64,000 nucleotides of DNA from Steromphala cineraria (lineage: Eukaryota; Mollusca; Gastropoda; Trochida; Trochidae). Both the position numbers and the translations under genes were made by a program. The stretch lies in NCBI GenBank assembly GCA_916613615.1, contig OU744720.1, positions 9,527,749 to 9,591,748 of the forward strand. The letters run 5' to 3'. This document shows positions 49,341-60,579 of the stretch, one piece after another. How positions within the stretch are numbered: the first letter of the stretch is position 1; each line of letters begins with the position of its first letter. The notes beneath the pieces are model-generated. The model ran no database searches, was not told the origin of the DNA, and saw only the letters and a list, made by a program, of their open reading frames with translations.

Positions 49341-50843
49341 ACAAAGACAAGGGAGATTTAAAATATTTAATCATGCGTAAAATAGCAAGTTCAATTCTGA
49401 TGTGCAAAGATTTTGTTTATCATACATCATGTAGAGCTTAATCATCTGTAAACGTCATGGCAGTTGAAATGTGAACATTTTAGAGTTTATTATATCAGGA
49501 ACAAATGTAGTTTAACAATATTATATTTTCCAAATTATACGTTGCTGTTTTTAAAAGAAGAAATACATGTCATCATGTAAGAATGTGAACATTACGTAAT
49601 GATCTTAATAAAAAGTACACATTAACATATATTGTTATTTATTAAAATCGGAGAACAGTTAAAACATTTCGAAGTACCGACACAACTCGATCTGCATTAA
49701 TTAAAAAAAACGTTTTTGGTCTTTCATACAGATAAAAGTGATGCAATATCCCCGTTTAATTTTCTATTTTTTTTAAAATTATTTTAAACCATTAAGATTG
49801 TTTTAATAGAAAATAGATGAAAACATGGACATGAAGTTTATATCACTTAACCACAGAGAAACGGCATTTATGAGAGCCTACAGGAACAGAAATGATTTAC
49901 ATTTTTAAAGTTTCAATGTTTTCCTAGTCTAAACGAATAGGGTTAAAAAAAACATCCTGGTCAACAGCTTGAAAAACATATTGATGCCTGAGCCTTTTAA
50001 GGCTTTATTTAATTCCAACCACACACCGATTGTTCATGGAGTTTTTATATTTTATCTATATGTATGAAATATCTATTTTGGTACCCCAGAATCATATTCC
50101 TGCTAATAGTTGCAAGGCTTTTGGTTTTTTTCTGTTTCTCAAATGTAGTATTCCTATACATCAACATATCACCAAGTGAGCAATGATCGCTAACTCAATA
50201 TTTGGCAGAAATAAACTTATGGAATTGATGCCATAACGATATCTGTGAGTTATTTGTTTTCAGAAGTCAATGTCAAATCGAGACAGATTTCATTGATGAT
50301 TTACTGTCGGAAAATGTGATGCTTTGACGCAGAGTAAAATCTACTTTTAAACTTCTTTCAATCAATCAATCAATCAATCAATGTTAGCAAGAAAGTGAGT
50401 GTCTTCAGTTATATGGTGTCTTACAAACCATGACTGAACTTATCACTTATCTGTTTTGTATCTGTTTGTAACTTGACAACGACGTTGGTTATCTATAGAT
50501 TTTTAAGCTACATGTAGTTGATACTAATTTATTGATAGTTTCATTACCACCAACTAACACTTTACATCCGAAATCGCAGATAAAAATATTTTTGTATGTT
50601 CCATGTTTTCATATCTATAGATTTTATAAACAACAATTCATGACGATTTAAGAGAGGAGTCACAAATTGTTATTTTACAGAATAAAAGGTTTTGACAAAC
50701 TGTACATCAGCTGTGTGAAATTGAATTACGGAAAATACGTCTGAAGAATAGCCTAAAGACAATTATTTTCAGACATATTCAAATTGGAAAAAAATAATTA
50801 TTCATTTATAAATTTAATTGCTGCTGGGCCTCTCTAAAATATT

Positions 50844-51060
50844 CTGTCTGGGCAACGTGAATATGCAGACATCGCAGTGGTCGGAGATCATATGGTCATA
50901 GGTTTCCAAAAACATCAATACCAGTTAAATGGTTCATTTCCTTCAATCTAAAATTTGTCGTTTTCGAAATGATTTCGTTATTTATGTCATATTTTATCAG
51001 TTCATCGCATCTGAACAAACCTTCACCTATTTCATCGCATAGTATAGACCTTGTTTATTT
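50844..51060. repeat. Diverged duplicate, copy 2
   Basis: Partner of 49131-49340, in the same orientation about 1.7 kb downstream. The outer limits of homology are unclear. Confidence 0.65.
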
Positions 51061-53049
51061 GTAGCATGAAATCTTGTTTTATAGATATAAGTAGTGAGAA
51101 TAGGGTAGGAATTTTATCATCTTAATGAAAATACATTAATCATTGTTCAATCATTATAGTTTATTTATTAAAGCACATATTGTAACAACTAGTATTAATG
51201 TTGGAGCCATAATAGTTTTCATTAAGCGACTTTTACAGAAATGAAAAAAAAAATTCCTGAAATTTACTACAAATAATGTAGTCCAGTTATCGTTATAGAG
51301 ATATCCAGCCTACAAACTTGATTCTAATGGTTATGCAGTTTGTACTCTCTCCGTCTCCTTATCGAACTGCACGTGTACTAAATATAAACATTGACAGATA
51401 TAACGGATTGTAATATAATGGATACATGGTTTGTCTACCTCCGTAATTGCTTGTAAGAGTCACAGTCAAGTGCAGATTACCTTTGTTATCAAAAGTCATT
51501 ATTGATATTGTCTAGAGGAAATGTCAAAAGTGCCCAATGCGTTAATAAAGCAATTACTAACATCAACTGAGTACAAAAGAGTGCATCGTCTTACAATACA
51601 TGCTTTATTCAATCTTGTTAAGGTTATTGCCACAACACAGTTGTCAAATATTATCAATAACTTGATCTAATGCACGCGATATCTTTCCGTTATTTGCGAT
51701 TCATGCAAAGGTGTGGGTAAACAGCATTTTTATCGAACAATTTAAATCCAATTCATGTTAGGACACCTTTTTAACGAAAGGTGCTACAATACAATAGAGC
51801 TGCTTGAAACACCCGTAGCATGCATGCACGTGTGCAGTTAACAGAATGTTCCAGTAAGCTTGCACATACAAATATCTCTTACCTTTTAAACAAGGATTTT
51901 TATAGAAAAGATATAATATCAATAAACATGCTTTTGTATATTCTAGATACAAATAATTGGTTCATTCAGTACCTTCAATTAAGTACCTTCTGTTGAAGTG
52001 ACAATGGAGTACCCTTTGTTCATTTATAACATGACCATTTCGAATTCAACATGATGAAATATTGAAAGAGATCGCCTTTTCTTGTTTTCCTAAGCGTGTT
52101 ATCTTTAATGGCCTATGTAAAAGCTATTGATAACTTATAAGAGATGTTATGGACAAATTTGGTTTAGTGTTTTCGTAACTTTATTGCAGTCAAATTGTTG
52201 TGGCATGGTATATGATTATGATCATCAATATTTGCATTATTAAATTATTTGGTTTTTTTAAAAATAGGTAGTTACACGACCCTGTTAATAATATACACCA
52301 ACTCCAAAATGCATACGTTAGAATCGTTGAATCGTGCTACATGTAACACATCTATACCATCTATACCATCATACCATCTATGCAAAAACTGTTAATTGAT
52401 GGGAAGGATACCGAAGTTGTTTTTGCTTTATCGAACACTGATGTAATCATGAAGAAGTTATTACGTTTTGCCAATGTTCTTTACTCGAATAAAAGTTGCA
52501 CAATGTCTAAATGTGACAACCTGATAGTATTGAATACATTTGGATATTCTGCTTCATGCATCAATAATACTAAACTAGAATACAGATCTACTTGATAATG
52601 AAATTAGATAGATGTAGCAGAGCTTGATTTATTGTAATGATTGAGTGTAGTTGTCATGTTCACAAACCCTAAGACAATATTTCATAATCATATCAGGCCT
52701 GCTCTACGCGAATAATCTATCAACAAAAAATACAACACATTTCTATGTAAGTAAAAAATATTCTTGTGTGTATCCTGTTTATGGTGAACGCAATCATCAA
52801 ATCCTGAAAAAAGGCATATCAATATAAGTTATTGATGGTATAAATATGTTTTTCAAATTTCAATATTTCAAAATCATACTTTACTGTGCTGGGATAGTAC
52901 CTATTTGCATTTAGAGAATTATGTTACAGATGCAAATTCAAAAACCGTATTTCTTGAACAAAGAAAATACGTCTTGACTTTATGCAATTCAATCTGACCA
53001 GAATACAGAATATTTCTAATATTTTTTGATTTGATTCAGAAAGTAAATA

Positions 53050-54482
53050 CGATAAAGGTCTTAAAATCCTACAATTTTCAATGAGTTCAAGGTTTAATGT
53101 TAAAGCGTGAAAAATACGGTGTAAATGGGCAATTGTTAGCTTAGCTGGCAAGTTACATATGCAATCGGGATCAAAGGTGTATGTGAATGTAGCTAATTTA
53201 AAGCCGAGACAACTCTTAGCTGGTATTTAACAGGGATCAGTGCTGGACTCTTACCTATTCTTCGTTTATACTAATGATATAACAGTTAATTTAGATCGTT
53301 TAAACCGCCTTTTTGCTGATGATTCATTGCTTGGTTATTTCTCGGCGGATTTTCATTTAACTGAAATGAAAATGAACGCTTATTTGCCTAAGCGTAATCT
53401 GGAGTAAACAATGGTTAATCAAATACAAGACTGAAGCCGTTCTATTCTTGTTTAGAAATGATAAGAATATTGTGATGGTGTGGAAGTAATAATGGTTGAA
53501 AAACATAAACATTTTGGGATAACACTAGCAAGAAATGTTAAATTGGCGGATCATATAGACAATATGTGTTGTAAAAATGGTGGCTTCTTTTCGTAGTTTG
53601 AAATATGTTTTGTGTAGAGATATTTACAATAGATATCACGATAGTTACCAACCTACCAACATATACTTGAAATAAAACGCTGCAGGAACTGCAGGAACGT
53701 AGAAGAGAAAAGAAAATTCTAATTACTGTCAAAAATCAAAATCAAATGACACCCCAATATCTTGCTGATCTACTCCAACCGAACGTTGGGTCAAAGACAA
53801 AATACAATTTGCGAAACTTTCAAAATCTTTGCACACCGTTATCAAGGCTTTAGTATTTACTGGAATATTTTGAACCTTCACCAATAACTGCATTGATCAA
53901 ATTACCAGAGAATATTCGTACTTCAAAAAGCATTTCGGCTTTAGAGAAATCATTGCTGATAGAACAACAGGTACGCCTTAATATTTTTCTTGTGGTAAAA
54001 GAAAACTGAACATTTTGCATACCAAATTACAGTATTCTATAAGCTCGTTAAATTTGGATTAATTCAAAATTGGAATGAAAATTTACTCTAAATACGTAGT
54101 AATATCGAGAGCTCTTATCAAATATAACTATATCAAAACCAGAGAGACAAATCAATGTTAATATTGAAGCTCAAATGTAATCAAAATGTTGCCATCGATC
54201 TTAACCTTTTGTTAGAGAGCAGAGTGTAGACTTATCATTTTGTCAAAATGTACATGTATTTGAAGTAGTTCAATTATTCTTTCATGAGACCAACAATTTG
54301 TGTAATGCGTTTATAAGTGTATATACAGTTCTCTTCTCATTACAGTTTTTCTTGCGTTCCCCTTTACTGTCCAGTATCTGTCATCTTTGTGTATAAACAT
54401 ATTTATGTTCAATATTGTAAATATAAAGGAGAGGATGTTCTAAATTGGACAACGTGTTCGCTGTGAATAAAATATGTTTACA
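53050..54482 (+). pseudogene. Decayed non-LTR retrotransposon (CR1/jockey-type LINE), RT to 3' end
   Basis: Pieces of a reverse transcriptase are readable in shifting plus frames. Near 53100-53190 there is KREKYGVNGQLLA, then ASYICNRDQR (the finger/palm lead-in). Near 53230-53340 there is QGSVLDSYLFFVYTNDI and FADDSLLGYF, matching the conserved QGSVLGP and FADD boxes; the catalytic aspartates are retained. Near 53490-53560 there is HKHFGITLA...DHID. The C-terminal region follows at 53690-53990 (MTPQYLADLL, KTKYNLRN, FEPSPI, LPENIRTSKSISALEKS) and continues to about 54150 (GKRKLNILHTKLQYSISSLN). Stops and frameshifts are frequent, so it is long dead. The 3' end is probably near 54482. The 5' part is missing. 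Confidence 0.85.
54345..54425 (+). repeat. LINE 3' UTR segment, repeated at 55311
   Basis: GTTCCCCTTTACTGTCCAGT, then AAACATATTTATGTTCAATA, is shared nearly intact with 55311-55392. It lies at the 3' end of the decayed LINE. Confidence 0.75.
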
Positions 54483-54489
54483 CCAATCA

Positions 54490-57400
54490 AGTCAATGTTA
54501 TGTTGTTGTTATTATTATCATGAATTATGAATAAACTGTTATAATTAAATAATTTTGAAAGACAAGTAAGTTTTTCTTCATGATAGCTTATATATTTTGA
54601 AAGCAACATAAATAATTTTACCAAAACCATAAACCCTTTCAAGACAAATGTTGTATTTCTTACTATAAAGATGATCATGATTTGCAGACGATAGCATCGC
54701 CTTTTGCGATTAATATCATTTCTCGACATTATTCTGCTGTTTTGGCTAATAACTAATTCTTGAATGTTTTGTATTGCGACGTAAATTGAAAATGTCTCTC
54801 TGCTGTATTATTTTGAAGAAGGCTTGCTCCTATTAAACGTTGAATTTTCCATCCACTACGAAAGCGGTGTATTTACTTTAATGACTCAAATCCAGTCATG
54901 TATTGTTCTCCTTTGGAGTTAAGTAATTATTAAAAATTATCCAAAACTAAGCAAACGCAGTTAACTTGGATATTCCAAAGCTCAATGTATTATCAAGCTA
55001 AAAAGACGTAATTGCGTTATCGACCCAAATGTAAACACTTCCTTCATTAAGTAATCACTGATGCTCCCTCCGAGTTGAACTATGCATGTCATATAAGCAG
55101 GTGTCAACAATTGCAAAACCTTGGAGAAATGTTAATATTACATTGACACAATTGCACCACATGTTAACACAATCCGGTGTTCTTTTTTTCTAAAGAGGTC
55201 ATAATGTTAACTAAATTCTATGGAATCGTGATGAGCAAAAATCGCGTAATTCCAACTGATTTATAAATTGATTATTACTGTAGTCGCCATTAGGCCCTTT
55301 AATCTGCAATGCATCTTTCTTGGGTTCCCCTTTACTGTCCAGTATCTGTTATCTGTGTATGTGTATAAACATATTTATGTTCAATATTGTAGCAGGAGTT
55401 CAGCTGTTGTCTAGATAAAACCCTTTCTTTCATATGTAACATGCATCAAGTTTGATTTGAGAGCAGAAGAACCTGTATCTGTGAACCGCATTTACACATA
55501 GATTGATCTAGCTATTTCATCTTATACACTAACACTTTTTCAAAAATACATATGTATAATGTACAAGCCTCAAAAGGCTACAATCACAATACATTGAATT
55601 AAAGTAAAATGTTTCAATAAATATTTATAGCAATTGATAAAGAATAAGAAATATAAAAAGTGTTATAAATACGCACTAGATTCTATCAACAAATATGTAC
55701 GAATAATTCCAGGATAATTAATATTTTATAGTTTTGAAGAATTATCCAAATCGCACTATGCACTCTGCACGTTAACTATACTTTTAATAGCTATATAGGT
55801 ATTGGTCCCTCAATATTCAACAATCAGTCAACTTGATTTAAAGCAATATCGATACTGATAAGCAATATGTCCTCTTTCTTCAATGTCAAAATAAGACAGA
55901 TGTAAATTATGATTTGCCCCGGGTAAATCTGATAATGTGATGTTATGAAGTAGGGAAACATCGGAAAGGAAATATAGTTTGAATAATTAATCCAGAGCAA
56001 AGTGAGTTTTCTGGTATAAGATTTCTATCCACATTCTATAACAAAACCTTTTAATCGTTGATATACCTTTCTAGAAGGAAAAATGAAAATTTACTCTAAA
56101 CTCACAAACATTGCGTCTGTCTGTAGGCACACATCGGCAAAATCAAATGGCGTTCATTGTTGAAGATAATTCTGTAAAATGTGTTCATTAACCTCCGTCA
56201 TCAAGTCACCGTCATAAAGTCTCATTGCACGGCAAGTGTTCATTCATTGCAATGAGCGACTGGCATCAACATTAAACTTTGCAATAACATATTTATGATC
56301 ATAACAATGATTGTTTGCGAGGTGGATTGTGGTATCATTACCCCTTCTGATCACCATTGCACTTTTGTAGACATACTTGTAAAGTGATAACCATGCAATT
56401 GATCAATTGATACAGAAAATATGTTGATCATTATATAAATTACAACGATAGGTAATATTCATCTTTTCTATTTGTCGGATGTCCTTATTATTATGGATAC
56501 ACCGAATTGCATGCATTTTCAATACATAATGAAACAAATATGTTCTCAAAGTAAAGTCTTCTGGTTCAAATTGTGTATCAACATTGGTGTTGAGTGCGAG
56601 TGAGTGACTGTGTTACTTGTATTGTTTCAGACAATTGTTCTTATCTTTTAACACTCACAAATGGCATTGGACAAAATCTATTTCTCAAGGACATGACATA
56701 AATTTATAAATAATAAGTGCCGGAAAATAGATATGAGCAACATTGTTCTGACAAAGAAATGTGTATCCAAAGCTAATACATTGGTCATTCTTTATCTAAT
56801 AATTGTTTCACAGATTACGCTTGCTTACATGATCATCACATCACCTACATTTGCGTTTGGATATTGATGATACACATATACCTATAAAGGTCAGCAAAGG
56901 AAAAGTCACATTGCCATATCATGAAAATCCACTGGGACAGAAAAAGTAATTATTTCACTAGATTTTCAATCAGATTTTCTTCCTTGGTGGCGAGACGGCA
57001 GGAGATGTATTCCCATATGTATTTAATAACATTAATTCGTTCCATCACAACTGTCTGACATAAAGGTGCGTTTAGTCCAATGTAAACAGTTTAAGAAAGG
57101 TTGAAAGATATGGCATTTGCTTAACATGTGAACAATGAAAATGTTTGTTCAAATTTTAATATCAAACAGGATACTTGTCTGTTGTCATGACCTCTACCAA
57201 GTACATGTGTATGTGATCCTCTTCTTATTTCATTTAGACGTTACCTCGATGGGTCACGCTCCCAAGTTTATAAAAAGGCTGCATAATATATGTCAAATAT
57301 ATGCCTGTGTTTTGTTTAATACAGTTTCTAGTGCATTCCATCGTTAACGTTATCAACATAAAAAATAGTTTTGAAAACATATTGCGGAGAAACAACAAGA

Positions 57401-58380
57401 TAGTTTACATTGAGTTCACATAGTCCAATATTTCAAATAAACAATAGTCTTTTGAAATTCAGTAGTTAATGTGAAATAAATTTAGTTTAAAGGAATGACA
57501 TTGGGCACTTGTCAATAAAATGAGTTTAATAGATAAGTTGACAAAAAGATATTTCATTTCATTAAGACGAAAGTATTGAAATACGTATGAAGTTTATTCA
57601 TTTTATTTATAAAGATAGGCATGGAGACAATGTATATCAGCTTTCAGGCAATAAACGTAGCAACGCTTAGGATATGAGAGAATAATTCGAAGTTGATGAA
57701 TAGATACAGACGTATGGTGTAAATATATGTCACCATTGTGGCTTTAATGTCAAATTGCGTTCTCATCAGGATTAATGTTTAATTAAGCTACATTACTAAT
57801 GACTTTCAGTTTCACTGTCAAACTACATATTGACTTCACTGCTGTTAGTGATGACTTTCAAATATGAGATGTAGTGTCTAGACTAAATGTCAGAAATCTT
57901 CCTGTGGTGTAATTGCCCTGTCTAATGTGCCAATAAACTAATAAAGCACGCTGTAGACTTACGTTGAAAACTCTTCTACAATTCAAGGTCTAAAATAAGA
58001 GAAAATATCAATATAGCGGAAAACTGGTATCTGTAGCTATAAACATATTGGTGACACTACACAGATCATCTTAAGAAATCCTACCTAGGGTATAGATCAT
58101 CAACCAGTAGTAAATGAATCTTCCGGACGATTCCGAATTCGGTCTTAAACACCATAAAAGCTTCATCTGGTAACTAAAAAGCTAACTATAAGCGACCTGA
58201 CCATTTCAAGCTTAATATTGTTGTTGATTGAAAACACAAACACTAATTTGTAGAATTAATTGAATTGTGATTATAACACCGTTTAAAAACTCTTTGGCAA
58301 CATAGAAAACGAGAGGAGTCATACAATCATTTTCATGACTATATTAATCCAACATATATTTTCAAAGGATTGTTATAACA
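54490..58380. other. No recognisable gene
   Basis: AT-rich DNA. The only recognisable item is the ~80-bp segment at 55311-55392. Short open frames such as 57135-57347 have no domain. Confidence 0.5.
55311..55392 (+). repeat. Second copy of the ~80-bp LINE 3' UTR segment
   Basis: Nearly identical to 54345-54425. Could be a very short 5'-truncated copy of the same LINE family or a local duplication. No target duplication was seen. Confidence 0.7.
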
Positions 58381-58389
58381 AATTATTAT

Positions 58390-58790
58390 ATGAATATTTA
58401 TATGGCGGGCATATCTATCCACTCGTGGTTATTCAAGGCGCATACATTGTTTCCCCTGGTCAATGGCATTCTTTCACCTCAGATCATTTTTCCAATTCCA
58501 CTCCCTTGGGAGTATTCAACCCGCATCCACATATGTGGCGCTCAGGTCAGGGACCATTTTATGCCTAACAGGGTACCCATTCACAGCTGGGTGAAGTGAG
58601 ACACATAGTCACAGCAGTTTGTCCAACACTGCTGAACGCTGAAAACCGACAGCTCGGCGTATGCACGTGTTCATGTACATGTATCAACCATTCAGCCTCT
58701 GACATGCATTCGTAAGATAATTTAAGTGCGCAGTTTTTATTGCACTGCAAACTACATGTAGGGCTCCAGGGTGACACTTATAGAGTTCTA
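58390..58790 (-). mobile_element. Old SINE-like element, minus strand
   Basis: GGGTACCCATTCACAGCTGGGTGAAGTGAGAC, read on the minus strand, matches the TCCACCCAGCTGT...GGGTACC core of the tRNA-derived SINEs in this window and in many invertebrates. Flanking pieces include CTGCACATTCAAATT-like diverged sequence and a GCGCC-containing stretch near 58530. The head is not clear. The open frames across it (58335-58568, 58390-58599, 58565-58777) are read through the repeat. Confidence 0.5.
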
Positions 58791-58978
58791 ACAGAGGTGA
58801 ACATAGGTTTTGTTTTGTTTTGTTTTTCTTACAGAAAACGATCATTCAATCAATCAATCAGTAGAAACATAAAAAAACGGTTGTTACGAAAGAAGAGAAA
58901 TATATAGAATAAAGATGTGGATAGTGCATAGTGGATAGTTAACAGGGTGCAGGAAAAGATGAGAAAACTCACTGTACT

Positions 58979-59734
58979 TTAGTCATTTTTGAAAAAGCCT
59001 TGTCCATTTTCTTTGAAAACTGGGGTCTTCTTTCGAAAATATATATTTTCTAAATTGTAGTGATATTTTATGAAATGAATTAGGCGATTGAAATTTAAAT
59101 CTTCAGGGTTAAATCTTGTTTTATTGATAAACTCTTTTGTAATAACAAAGATGTGGTTTCCAAGATGAAAGTTTGAGATACCTGTGTTAAGACTGGTGTT
59201 TGTCTTGGAATGGTACCAGTTCAAAAAATGAGTTTCGTCTTCGATGGTTTTTAAGTCACAATATTTACAAATTCGATCAGATAAAGGGGTAACTGGTTTT
59301 GAAAATCTGCCAACCTCAATATGCAAAGGTAAAACACCACAACGAAATTTACTGTAAACACTACGAATTTTCCTGTTTTTAATAGAAAGTACATAGCTTT
59401 CTTTATTGAGATCAGTTTTGAATAATCGATATGTACGAAGCTTTTTACCATTTAAAAGACCCTTATCTTTCAACCAATCATAATAATCCAAAGAAATTAA
59501 CCACTGTTTAGAAACGTTAAAGTCAATGTTAGAAATATTTGATACATCCGGGATAGGAAAATGTAATGAAGACAGATGAGAAAATACATTATTATTCCAG
59601 GGTTTTCTAAATCTAAAGGACAACTTAAATATTCTACTTATACGTCTATTGGAATCATTACTAATACCTTGAATTCTACGCCAAAATCGAACAATTTCTA
59701 TTCTTTGTATAGAGTAGGATGATGTCCAACCCAT
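58979..59734 (-). pseudogene. LINE ORF2 C-terminal region, 251 codons
   Basis: This frame begins ...GDMGW, the usual block after the thumb in this LINE family. It includes SKFRCGVLPLHIEVGRF (residues about 148-164) followed by a zinc-knuckle-like C-terminal motif, CKYC about 16 residues before HFL and a later H. In related elements that motif is Cys-Cys-His-Cys and is thought to bind nucleic acid. Here the expected last cysteine is replaced (WYH where WxC would be usual). It ends with a stop at 58979-58981 followed by the 3' UTR. The ATG at its start is internal to the original polyprotein, so it is not a real initiation site. Confidence 0.85.
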
Positions 59735-59906
59735 ATCGCCTCTTACTGCTAAATTAGGGGTCTTAGAACCTACACCTAAAAAACATGTGCATGCTCTATT
59801 TTAAACAGCATTATACAACTAAACTGACGATAGCCCCAAATAGCAGACCCATAAGATAATATAGGTTGTACTAAATTCTCAGGCAATGTATTAAAACAGA
59901 AAAGTC

Positions 59907-60494
59907 TTAGCCACCAAGAGCCTTAAACTTACAAATGATAACACCCAGTGCACGACAAGCAGATTTAGCAACTTCTTTAACAGTAAAATTCAAATCTAAA
60001 TGTTCATGAAACCAAATTCCAAGGTATTTATATACAATACTATAATCTATTACATCATTGCCAACAGTAAAAACATAATTAGACCTGATTGTACGAGGCG
60101 TACGAAAATGGACAAGTTTTGTTTTCTTAGCATTTATCATCAAACGCCATCGTAAACAACAGCGTGACACACAGTTTAACATTAGCTGTAAAGATATTTC
60201 ATCAGGAGCAACCAAAGCTATTTCATCTGCATATAACAAAAGGCTAATCATAGTGTCGTCAATATTGATCACACAGTTAAGACTATTAATTTCTGAGACT
60301 AAGTCATTTATATATACAGAAAACAATGAAGGTGAAAGTAGACAACCTTGGCGGACCCCGGAATTTACCTGAAATCGATTTGTAAAACAATCATTAACAC
60401 GCACCTGTGCAGATGTATTTGAATATATTGATGGAACTGCATTAAGAAATTTACCCTTTATGCCAAGTGTTTGCAATTTATACCAAATTACCAA
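59907..60494 (-). pseudogene. LINE reverse transcriptase fragment, 195 codons
   Basis: The fragment starts in the RT fingers/palm: WYKLQTLGIKGKFLN (near residues 4-18), then GVRQGCLLSPSLFSVYINDL (about 47-66). The catalytic box is LLLYADEIALVAPDE (about 85-99). The family consensus there is YADD, so the second catalytic aspartate is glutamate. Later blocks NAKKTKLVHFRTPR and YKYLGIWF are typical of RT palm motifs D and E. The family is a non-LTR retrotransposon; CR1/jockey-like is my best guess. The frame is truncated at its 5' side next to a tRNA-like sequence and breaks at 59907. Confidence 0.9.
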
Positions 60495-60503
60495 TTTACA
60501 CCA

Positions 60504-60571
60504 TGGCCTGGATAGGATTCGAACTCAGCAACGTGAGACCGGCGCTCTTTCCGGCTGAGCTATCCCGTACC
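60504..60571 (-). mobile_element. tRNA-like head (SINE promoter) abutting the LINE
   Basis: On the minus strand the sequence reads ACGGGATAGCTCAGCCGGAA, AGAGCGCCGGTCTCACGTTG, CTGAGTTCGAATCCTATCC. Box A (TAGCTCAGCCGGAAAGAGC) and box B (GAGTTCGAATCC) are good, but stems do not pair well enough for a working tRNA (the T stem is mismatched). It is probably a tRNA-derived SINE head. It joins the truncated LINE reverse transcriptase with almost no gap. Confidence 0.6.
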
Positions 60572-60579
60572 CCTGTACT

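Larger units (their letters stand above)
46371..53050. other. Mostly featureless AT-rich DNA
   Basis: Contains the diverged duplicate pair at 49131 and 50844 (listed separately), a CAAT tetranucleotide microsatellite (50358-50382) and a short CATCTATAC tandem (52350-52380). A 71-codon ATG-initiated plus frame (52380-52595) has no domain or splice context. Nothing else is recognised. Confidence 0.5.
58805..60505 (-). mobile_element. 5'-truncated, frameshifted LINE (minus strand)
   Basis: A minus-strand non-LTR retrotransposon copy starts inside the reverse transcriptase at about 60505 and runs to a simple-repeat 3' end (TGATTGATTGATTGAATGAT at 58840-58860, then AAAAC repeats at 58807-58827). 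The two larger frames are described separately. Between them (59735-59906) the protein continues through stops and shifts; PILSYGSAIWGYRQFSC is readable there, a typical post-RT thumb motif. The copy cannot encode a functional enzyme. Confidence 0.9.

Noticed and set aside
58335..58777. Three overlapping frames of 69-77 codons
   Set aside because: They cross an old SINE-like element on both strands.
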